This document shows positions 6,248 to 12,363 of a DNA stretch of 12,965 bases, piece by piece. Position numbers and translations under genes: made by a program. Under the pieces are notes generated by a model that had not been told where the DNA came from, made no database searches, and saw only the letters and a list, made by a program, of their open reading frames with translations. The stretch's first letter is position 1. Every line of letters starts with the position of its first letter. The stretch is from JAYUKV01 sp043764135 (GTDB lineage Bacteria > Patescibacteriota > JACMRA01): the NCBI GenBank assembly GCA_043764135.1, contig JAYUKV010000071.1, forward strand, positions 1 through 12,965, read 5' to 3'.

Positions 6248-7513
6248 ATGACTATTATCAAGAAGATAATTGTATTCTTACTTCTCCTTGCCCCATTAAT
6301 TAGTCTTGAGCCTGTAAAAGCTCAAGACTTTAATTTGATTTTACCCAAAGTTACTCAAAATAGAACAGTTAAAGATGTTGAAAAAATAGGAGAGGAATAC
6401 ATCTTTAAAGATGTTCTTACCTTAAATGATAATTTAAGATTTGGCTGGTCAAATCTAGAGCTGGATTTAAATTCAAGAGCAACAAAAGCACCGAACAAAG
6501 GATATATCAAAGCATATATAAACACAGAATCGGATGAGAATTTTATTCTTGACTTTGCAAGCTCGCCTTTGAGATTGGACACTTTGTCTCAAAAATTAAA
6601 AGAAGGCAATAACAAGTTAGTTTTTGTTTTAATTGTTAATGGAATACCAACTGGGAATAAAATTGTCTTTAATTTGGTATTTAAAGCTATATCAACGGAT
6701 CCTACCATAAAGATATCAAAACCAAACAATAAAGTCGTGTTTTGGGAAAATATGAGACATGATTTTATTCTAAATGTTGAAAATTTGATTGTAAATTCAG
6801 GAGTTAATTTAGCAAACCATGGGAAAGTTAATGTATATCTGGATAATGTAAATGAGGAAAGTTTTTTAACTCAAATAACAGACTCGGATGCTAATGGAAG
6901 TAATTCCGTATTAAAATTTAATTCTGATATTTTTGGTGAAAAATTTAAAAAAACTCCAGATTCATTGACCTCAAAACTAATTTTTGTTCCAGTTTCTAGC
7001 ACAAATAAGTTTTATAACAATTCATTGGCAACTCTAGATATTATAACAAATTTTCAAAATACATTGGATGTAAAACAACCAACTCTTGATTTTATATCAG
7101 TAAATGATTCGAATAATTCTATTCGCAAGGATGGATTAATTAAATTTAAAGTTACCAATTTTAAGATGCTTAAGTTTGACACAAGAAATTCTATTAATAC
7201 TGGTGAAGGATACTTACAAATTTTAGTTAACGATAAACCTCACAAGATTACTTATGAAAGATCAGAATTCACCCTAAATGAATTAATTCCTAACTATAAA
7301 CAAGAAAAAGTTAATATTAAGTTACAATTAGTTAATTCAGATTTTACACCGCTAGCCCCACCTGTTTCTACAGCGATTGATCTGTTTATAAAGTCTGAAG
7401 CCCCTCAAAACATCACAGAACGAATACAAGCATCAAATTGGAGATTAATTGTCATTGGAATAACAATACTCCTAATCTTAGGATCTGTGCTATATATTAT
7501 TTTTAAAACATAA
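6248..7513 (+). CDS. Membrane-anchored surface protein with three similar beta-rich domains
   Basis: A 421-residue protein. Residues 1-25 are a signal peptide (Lys-rich start, LLLLAPL core, possible cleavage after VKA). Residues 398-419 form a C-terminal membrane helix, so about 370 residues face outward. Three segments share a pattern: a glycine followed by a strand (GYIKAYIN 85-92, GKVNVYLDN 192-200, GYLQILVND 321-329), then 30-50 residues later a second strand group (KLVFVLIVN, SKLIFVPVS, IKLQLVNSD) and a final strand before the next domain. The last domain ends LVNSDFTPLAPPV, which resembles the GxGHxHxxVDG...LxxxDHxPLxPPV pattern of some small metal- or ligand-binding beta-sandwich domains, but without the histidines. 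I do not assign a function; adhesion or envelope structure is possible. It has no SD sequence, starts 7 bases after secA, and is very AT-rich (16 of 60 G+C at 6961-7020). Confidence 0.8.
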   Translation: MTIIKKIIVFLLLLAPLISLEPVKAQDFNLILPKVTQNRTVKDVEKIGEEYIFKDVLTLNDNLRFGWSNLELDLNSRATKAPNKGYIKAYINTESDENFILDFASSPLRLDTLSQKLKEGNNKLVFVLIVNGIPTGNKIVFNLVFKAISTDPTIKISKPNNKVVFWENMRHDFILNVENLIVNSGVNLANHGKVNVYLDNVNEESFLTQITDSDANGSNSVLKFNSDIFGEKFKKTPDSLTSKLIFVPVSSTNKFYNNSLATLDIITNFQNTLDVKQPTLDFISVNDSNNSIRKDGLIKFKVTNFKMLKFDTRNSINTGEGYLQILVNDKPHKITYERSEFTLNELIPNYKQEKVNIKLQLVNSDFTPLAPPVSTAIDLFIKSEAPQNITERIQASNWRLIVIGITILLILGSVLYIIFKT

Positions 7514-7551
7514 ATTAAGTAAGAAGATTCTTGAAAATGACCATAAAAAAT

Positions 7552-7576
7552 AGACACCCATATTTCATGGGTGTCT
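7552..7576 (-). terminator. Terminator between the surface protein and lipoprotein genes
   Basis: A perfect 10 bp stem (7552-7561 with 7567-7576) with a 5-base loop. On the minus strand it is followed by TATTTTTTATGG, a good T tract for ending the lipoprotein transcript. It may also stop the convergent secA transcript, though the plus-strand tail is less T-rich. Confidence 0.85.
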
Positions 7577-7622
7577 GATTGGTTCTTAAAGTAACTGATT
7601 AGTACTGTTTAAACCACGATGT

Positions 7623-8231
7623 TTAGCGGAATTTTTGAGGACTTACAAAAATATCACCATCAGGTTGTTTTCCGTTTGGACGGAACTCAACTTCATAACC
7701 TTGGGAAAGTTTGCTAATAGCAGCAGAAGGTTGAGCAACACCAGAAACCATGACGGACTTACCATCAGGAGAAACCCTGACATTAAGCTCGGTTGTTTTT
7801 TCGAGCATGCCGTGATCTGTCATAATACGCAGATCGGCTTCTGCTTGCAGCTGTTCATTAGGCTTGAGAGTAGTTCTTCCAAAAACTCCTTGTGTTTTAA
7901 AAACTGTGTTAATTTTAGTCGAACGTGCAGGATCGATGTTTCCAGTAATATACTTTATATCTTCTTGAACATCAACTTTTTCACCGTTGTGTTTTAGCTC
8001 AATTTCAATCTCCACGGGTTTATTTCCACTTTTTTTAACCCAAGTCGGTTTTTTCTCATCGACTTGAGGTTTTCCAATTAAAGGAATTGGGATATCAGAA
8101 TCAAGCTCGAGACCCTTTTCTGGGTTCATAACAGTTGTGGTTTTACCGCCGCAAGCCGCAAGACCGATAGACATGCTAATTGCGAACAGTCCAAACACGG
8201 CTGTTTTAGCTGCATTCTTAAAATTAATCAT
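7623..8231 (-). CDS. Lipoprotein of unknown function
   Basis: A 202-residue protein with a signal peptide and a lipobox L-A-A-C at 24-27; C27 followed by GGK would be lipidated after Lgt/LspA processing. The mature part is a charged, beta-rich domain (for example EIEIELKHNGEKVDV and ELNVRVSPDGKSVMVSG) with no motif I recognise. Several features set it apart from its neighbours. G+C is 56 of 120 over 7741-7860, against 19 of 60 in a stretch of mnmA. Arginine codons are mostly CGN. It also has a clear GGAG SD sequence at 8238-8241, 6 bases before the ATG. It has its own promoter and terminator. These suggest recent acquisition or distinct expression demands. The plus-strand frame at 7635-7997 is a shadow. 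Confidence 0.85.
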   Translation of the reverse strand: MINFKNAAKTAVFGLFAISMSIGLAACGGKTTTVMNPEKGLELDSDIPIPLIGKPQVDEKKPTWVKKSGNKPVEIEIELKHNGEKVDVQEDIKYITGNIDPARSTKINTVFKTQGVFGRTTLKPNEQLQAEADLRIMTDHGMLEKTTELNVRVSPDGKSVMVSGVAQPSAAISKLSQGYEVEFRPNGKQPDGDIFVSPQKFR

Positions 8232-8237
8232 CTTTCA

Positions 8238-8241
8238 CTCC
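8238..8241 (-). promoter_or_regulatory. Shine-Dalgarno site of the lipoprotein gene
   Basis: GGAG on the minus strand, 6 bases before the ATG at 8231. It is the only strong SD sequence among the starts in this window, and it fixes the start choice. Confidence 0.7.
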
Positions 8242-8271
8242 AATTGTAGATTATTGAGGTTGACTTAAATC

Positions 8272-8300
8272 TTTAAAACTTAAGAATTATTACTTGTCAA
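8272..8300 (-). promoter_or_regulatory. Promoter of the lipoprotein gene
   Basis: On the minus strand, TTGACA (8300-8295), a 17-base spacer, then TTTAAA (8277-8272), a weak -10. The -35 hexamer is formed by the last sense codons (CTT GAC AAG) before the TAA of the epimerase gene. The leader would be about 34 bases. Confidence 0.5.
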
Positions 8301-9126
8301 GTTCTATCTCCAACTTAAATCTAAATTGATATCCTTGGCCTTTTTGAACTAGGATTGGGTTGTAATTAATAGAGTTAAAAGGCCCTGATATTGGTTCTAT
8401 ACATAAGAAATCAGAATCTGGTTCGGACCATAAAACAATTTTATTATTGGTATCTAGTTCGATCTCTGATAATTCTTCAGATAATCTGAATATTCTTTCT
8501 TTAATTGTCATTGATATCTTGTTATTATTTAAAATAAACTTAAAACCATTTTTATTAGGATTAATAAAGATAGGCTCTTTTATGTTATGCCAATCTATCT
8601 TGTTTATTAATGCTTGGTTGTGCGATACTTTTAAAGTCTTTTTTTCTTGCATCGAAGAAAAGAAATACGGATGTAATCCTGGTCTTACAGGAATCTGTAA
8701 ATCCTCTTGTAATGGATTCATAACAACCAAATCCACATCAAGTGAAGAGTTAGAAAGGTAATAATGCACCATTGTAATAAATGGAAAAGGGAAGTTATTT
8801 TGCCAAATTTCAGGCAAATCAGAATAAGATAATGCAAATGATAAAATATTATATTCTTCTTTTTCTAAAGTTTGATAAATTTGCCATTGAACATCCCTTC
8901 CAAAACCATGTTGTGGAAGCTTTGTTTTGGTCAGTGTCAAAGTATTATCCTGCAATGGACCAGCAAAAGGAAATAGGATAGGCATTCCACACCTTCTCTG
9001 ATTGAATTGATTTTCATAAAAAATCGGCTCATTATTTATTCTATAAGATAGAATCTGCGCCCCCAAATCTGATATCTGTAAGATTGATCTCTTATCAGGC
9101 GAGAGTAGAGTGTAGTTTTTTGCCAT
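8290..9126 (-). CDS. Aldose 1-epimerase family protein
   Basis: A 278-residue cytoplasmic beta-sandwich enzyme of the galactose mutarotase superfamily, which interconverts alpha and beta anomers of sugars or sugar phosphates. Visible family elements: MPILFPFAGPL (48-58), HGFGRD (73-78) with H73 a likely active-site base pair member, RPGLHPYF (148-155) with H152 as the catalytic acid candidate, and CIEPISGP (242-249) with E244 as the catalytic base candidate. The layout is nearer to the YeaD/LacX-like branch than to classical GalM (about 340 residues), so the substrate is uncertain. It is divergent from mnmA with a 99-base shared upstream region and has no SD sequence. A TAATAT at 9137-9132 would give a nearly leaderless mRNA. 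Confidence 0.88.
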   Translation of the reverse strand: MAKNYTLLSPDKRSILQISDLGAQILSYRINNEPIFYENQFNQRRCGMPILFPFAGPLQDNTLTLTKTKLPQHGFGRDVQWQIYQTLEKEEYNILSFALSYSDLPEIWQNNFPFPFITMVHYYLSNSSLDVDLVVMNPLQEDLQIPVRPGLHPYFFSSMQEKKTLKVSHNQALINKIDWHNIKEPIFINPNKNGFKFILNNNKISMTIKERIFRLSEELSEIELDTNNKIVLWSEPDSDFLCIEPISGPFNSINYNPILVQKGQGYQFRFKLEIELDK

Positions 9127-9189
9127 AATTAATATTAACTCTAAAAATATTTTTTGAATTTAGCAAATTTTATTGTTGTTATTACAAAA

Positions 9190-9218
9190 TTGCATATTGT
9201 TACTTTATCTGCTAACAA
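9190..9218 (+). promoter_or_regulatory. Probable mnmA promoter, leaderless geometry
   Basis: TTGCAT (9190-9195), a 17-base spacer and TAACAA (9213-9218), then 7 bases and the ATG at 9226. The hexamers are weaker than at metG, but the spacing to the start codon is the same and 13 of 16 bases from -10 through ATG match the metG site. Confidence 0.45.
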
Positions 9219-9225
9219 TTAGAAT

Positions 9226-10368
9226 ATGAAACAAAAAGTGTATGTAATGATGAGCGGAGGAGTTGATTCTTCTGTAGCTGCATTATTGTTATCTCAAAAT
9301 CCAAACTGCACCTTAAAAGGTGTATTTATGAAGTGTTGGTCATTAGAAAAACTTCGTGAAAAAGGTTTTACTGATGACCTGTACGCTTGTAATTGGGAGG
9401 AGGATTTGATAGATGCCAAAATGGTATGTCAAATACTTAATATAGACTTTGAAGTTTGGGATTTTCAAGATGAGTATGCTGATAATGTTATTGATTATAT
9501 GATCAATGAATACTCTCTAGGAAGAACCCCTAATCCAGATGTGATGTGTAATTCAGTTGTGAAGTTTGGGGTGTTTTATAAAAAAGCAATGGAAGAAGGT
9601 GCTGATTTTGTTGCAACAGGGCATTATGCCAAAATTATTGATGATAATGGTAAGTTTCTTATTGGAAAAGCTGAAGATTCTATTAAAGATCAGTCTTACT
9701 TTTTGTGGAAAATTCCTGAGCAGTGTTTAGCACATACTTTATTTCCAATTGGTATAATTATAAATAAAGCAGATGTAAGAGAATTAGCTGTAAAATATGA
9801 TTTGTTAACTGCAAAAAAGAAAGATTCACAAGGATTGTGTTTTGTTGGTAAGTCTTCGCTTAATCAAATGTTAATTCAAAGATTAGGGATCAAAAAAGGA
9901 AATATAGTTACAAAGGATATTGTACACAGTGCAGGTTCAAAAAAAATAACCAAGTCAATCCAAGCTAAATATGATCAATTGGGAGAAGTGGTTTTGGGTG
10001 CACATGATGGAGCGTTTTTATATACAATAGGTCAAAGGAATAAGTTAGGAATTGCAGGAGGTCCATGGTATGTATCAAAAGTAGATATTAAAGATAATAC
10101 TGTTGAAGTTGTGCATCATGACAATCTCAATTCAATAGAACAATTAACTTTTTTTGCAGATGGAATAAATACGTTTGGTGAGGTAGGGGATGGAAATTTT
10201 CAATGTATTGTTAGATATAACCAAGAGCCAATTAACTGTAAATTAGAGTTTTTAGACAATAAAATTAAAGTAGATCTTCAAAAACCTACTATAATTGCAG
10301 CTGGGCAAAGTCTTGTTGTTTACAATGGTGATAAACTTGTGCTAGGTGGAATTATTAGTTATAAGTAA
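9226..10368 (+). CDS. mnmA: tRNA-specific 2-thiouridylase MnmA
   Basis: Makes 2-thiouridine at wobble position 34 of tRNA-Lys, -Glu and -Gln by adenylating U34 and transferring persulphide sulphur. The 380-residue length is normal for the family. The PP-loop SGGVDSS is at 10-16. The first catalytic cysteine is C108 in NPDVMCN, with FG following. The ATP/tRNA motif TGHYAK is at 131-136 and DQSYFLW at 155-161. The second catalytic cysteine is C205 in SQGLCFVG. The C-terminal beta-barrel carries YTIGQRNKLGI. Both cysteines needed for the disulphide mechanism are present. The ATG at 9226 begins directly with the PP-loop strand and has no SD sequence. It heads a tight cluster (gaps 3, 11 and 7 bases) running to the UvrC-like gene. 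Confidence 0.97.
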   Translation: MKQKVYVMMSGGVDSSVAALLLSQNPNCTLKGVFMKCWSLEKLREKGFTDDLYACNWEEDLIDAKMVCQILNIDFEVWDFQDEYADNVIDYMINEYSLGRTPNPDVMCNSVVKFGVFYKKAMEEGADFVATGHYAKIIDDNGKFLIGKAEDSIKDQSYFLWKIPEQCLAHTLFPIGIIINKADVRELAVKYDLLTAKKKDSQGLCFVGKSSLNQMLIQRLGIKKGNIVTKDIVHSAGSKKITKSIQAKYDQLGEVVLGAHDGAFLYTIGQRNKLGIAGGPWYVSKVDIKDNTVEVVHHDNLNSIEQLTFFADGINTFGEVGDGNFQCIVRYNQEPINCKLEFLDNKIKVDLQKPTIIAAGQSLVVYNGDKLVLGGIISYK

Positions 10369-10371
10369 GTT

Positions 10372-10629
10372 ATGTTTTTCAATAATTACCTTAAGGTTAT
10401 TATGTATCTAGTCTTTTCGAATATCGGTCTTTATTGGTTGGAACAAAAAAAGAAAATTGGCTATATCCAATTGTTTGTTGGATTGTTGTGTTTTGTTTTT
10501 ATGGTAGCAAAGCTTGAAATATTAAATCAAGATTTGATTACTGTATTACTTGTGATTAATAATGTGCTTTGGATTTTTGGGATAATTGAAATTTTTAGCA
10601 AGATTGACATACTACTTTTTAATGATTAA
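10372..10629 (+). CDS. Small integral membrane protein, unknown function
   Basis: An 85-residue protein starting 3 bases after mnmA. Three hydrophobic segments (about 7-22, 31-47 and 56-76) are separated by short polar turns; the first turn is Lys-rich (EQKKKIG, 24-30) and would favour a cytoplasmic position. There is no recognisable family. Translation probably couples to mnmA because there is no SD sequence. Confidence 0.65.
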   Translation: MFFNNYLKVIMYLVFSNIGLYWLEQKKKIGYIQLFVGLLCFVFMVAKLEILNQDLITVLLVINNVLWIFGIIEIFSKIDILLFND

Positions 10630-10640
10630 ACTATATCATT

Positions 10641-11189
10641 ATGGATGCTAATTCATTAGCAAGGTTAAGAGAACTAAAAAACAAACCCACAGATCAGCCT
10701 ATTGAAAATGGTCCAGCCCCACTAGACCCTAGTATTTTCTTTACACAATTATCAGGCAATAAAACAGAATCAGTAAGTGTTGAAAATGATATTTTTTCTA
10801 ACGCAAAACCTCCCATCGAAACAAATTCTGATATCTTATCTGAAGACGATTTATTCAGCTCTGTTCAAAATATTGAAATCAATCAAAGCTATAATCTAGA
10901 AGAAGAAGTCAAAGCTGAACAATCAGTAATCGACGATCTAAGAAGCAAATTACAAGCAACGCAGTTAATAGATCCAAAAGCTACTGTAAAACAAGATATT
11001 GTAGGAGAAAAGACTTATGTAAATGGCTCATCAACATATGTAATTGATCAGCCAGATAAACCTTCTCAAGTAGTAAAAAAAGCTCGTAAGGCAATCAAGA
11101 AATCAGAACATAATGATAAAGAATACGAGGGTGTGGATAATTACGAGCTTCTATTAATCAAACTTTTTCTTCAAAAAATCAAGAAATAA
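10641..11189 (+). CDS. Charged low-complexity protein, unknown function
   Basis: A 182-residue protein with no signal peptide. Residues 1-15 could form a short helix (MDANSLARLRELKNK). The middle (about 16-130) is Asp/Glu/Asn/Ser/Pro-rich and looks disordered, with a brief helical stretch near 88-105. The C-terminal third switches to a Lys-rich basic tail ending in a short amphipathic helix (YELLLIKLFLQKIKK). An acidic-to-basic polarity like this suits a linker or a nucleic-acid- or membrane-contacting adaptor, but that is a guess. It starts 11 bases after the small membrane protein and ends 7 bases before the UvrC-like gene. Confidence 0.65.
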   Translation: MDANSLARLRELKNKPTDQPIENGPAPLDPSIFFTQLSGNKTESVSVENDIFSNAKPPIETNSDILSEDDLFSSVQNIEINQSYNLEEEVKAEQSVIDDLRSKLQATQLIDPKATVKQDIVGEKTYVNGSSTYVIDQPDKPSQVVKKARKAIKKSEHNDKEYEGVDNYELLLIKLFLQKIKK

Positions 11190-11196
11190 TAATCGT

Positions 11197-12180
11197 ATGG
11201 AAAATATAAAAAAAGTTATTCAAGAGCTCCCTGATTCTCCTGGGGTCTATAGATATTATGATAAGAAGAGAATTTTATTATACATAGGCAAAGCCAAATC
11301 ATTAAAAAAAAGAGTTTCATCATACTTTCAAAACTCAAAATCTCACAACCAGAGAATAACTTTAATGGTATCATTAATAGCTTCAATCGAATATACAAAA
11401 GTAAAAACAGAAAAAGAAGCTCTAATTTTGGAAGCTAACTTGATTAATAATCTTCAACCAAAGTACAACGTTGCTTTAAAAGATGATAAATCTTACGTAT
11501 ATATCGAATATACAAAGAATGATCCTATTCCAGGTTTTTTTGTGGTAAGACGCAAAGAGAATCAAGATTCCGACTATTACGGTCCATACACAAATACTCG
11601 TGAAATAACAGAAGTTATGAAAGTAATGCGAACAGTCTTCCCATTTTGCCAAGAGCGGTTTCCCCGCAAAAAACAATGTTTCTATTGTTCGATAGCTCAG
11701 TGTAATGGAATATGTGTAGGGAAAGAAGATCTAGATGAATATAAAGAAAGGAATAAGTTATTGCTTCAAGTATTGAATGGTAGAACCAAATCAGCTCAAG
11801 AAGTGATCATGCAAAAAATCAATGATTTTGCTACCAAAGGAAATTTTGAATTTGCTGGATATTACAGAGATAAACTTAAACTTCTAAAAGATGTCTCTGA
11901 GAAACAAAAAGTAGTTCTTAAAATTGCTCAAGACTTGGACCTGATTAATTTAGTTTATCAGAGGTACGAAGATGGAGAGTTAATAGGTTCTTTTTTTACC
12001 CAACAAATTAGAGATGGTAAGATTGTTAATGTTTTTAACTCTATTTTAAGCGGAACTCAAGATGTAGATAATTATAATGATCTTTTAGACAGCTTTATTT
12101 TTAATTATACAATTAAAAATGGTTATCAAGTTCCATTGTTGTGGTCTGTGAGTGAATTTGTTGATATACCACTTTCCTAA
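11197..12180 (+). CDS. UvrC-like excision nuclease, N-terminal half only
   Basis: A 327-residue protein with the UvrC order up to the middle. The GIY-YIG nuclease comes first (GVY 16-18, YIG 29-31, R39, and the Glu of EALILEANLI, E79), responsible in UvrC for the 3' incision. A cysteine cluster follows (C151, C161, C164, C169, C173), with 8 and 4 residue steps matching the iron-sulphur cysteines reported in E. coli UvrC. Next is a UVR helical hairpin (about 200-231) that binds UvrB, then the strand region DLDLINL...GELIGSFF. It stops with TAA where the RNase H-like 5' nuclease and helix-hairpin-helix domains (about 250-280 residues) should begin. No remnant of those domains is visible downstream in the three plus-strand frames. 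It resembles E. coli Cho in having only the 3' nuclease, but keeps the UVR motif. It is last in the mnmA cluster. Confidence 0.9.
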   Translation: MENIKKVIQELPDSPGVYRYYDKKRILLYIGKAKSLKKRVSSYFQNSKSHNQRITLMVSLIASIEYTKVKTEKEALILEANLINNLQPKYNVALKDDKSYVYIEYTKNDPIPGFFVVRRKENQDSDYYGPYTNTREITEVMKVMRTVFPFCQERFPRKKQCFYCSIAQCNGICVGKEDLDEYKERNKLLLQVLNGRTKSAQEVIMQKINDFATKGNFEFAGYYRDKLKLLKDVSEKQKVVLKIAQDLDLINLVYQRYEDGELIGSFFTQQIRDGKIVNVFNSILSGTQDVDNYNDLLDSFIFNYTIKNGYQVPLLWSVSEFVDIPLS

Positions 12181-12302
12181 CTACCTTTATTAGAATTTAC
12201 AACTTTTATAATAATACTAAATTTTTTTATCTTCTGTTCTTTTGTACTAATTTGGGCATAAATCAAGCCAATAAAAAGAATCATACCTTCAGGTTTTAAG
12301 AT

Positions 12303-12347
12303 TTGACATATTGATTATACTCAAGTAATTGGTAATATAGTTATAAT
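12303..12347 (+). promoter_or_regulatory. Promoter region of the gene at 12364
   Basis: TTGACA at 12303-12308 lies 17 bases before TAATTG (12326-12331), and a perfect TATAAT stands at 12342-12347 with only a poor -35. Either could serve. The TATAAT would give a leader of about 10 bases or less. I see no terminator between the UvrC-like gene and here. Confidence 0.4.
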
Positions 12348-12363
12348 AAAAATTAATCAAAGT

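Noticed and set aside
7635..7997. Plus-strand 120-residue frame opposite the lipoprotein gene
   Set aside because: The lipoprotein strand has an SD sequence, lipobox, promoter and terminator; the plus frame has none.
8447..8981. Two plus-strand frames opposite the epimerase gene
   Set aside because: Antisense to recognisable mutarotase motifs; no supporting signals.
11216..11676. Two minus-strand frames inside the UvrC-like gene
   Set aside because: They overlap the conserved GIY-YIG and cysteine regions on the other strand.
198..12180. TGA reassigned to glycine or tryptophan, as in Gracilibacteria/Absconditabacteria or mollicutes
   Set aside because: Long conserved genes (secA 903 codons, metG, mnmA) read through without any in-frame TGA and use ordinary GGN and TGG codons.
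11197..12363. UvrC shortened by a simple frameshift
   Set aside because: The three plus-strand frames after 12180 give no RNase H-like or HhH-like sequence before they stop.
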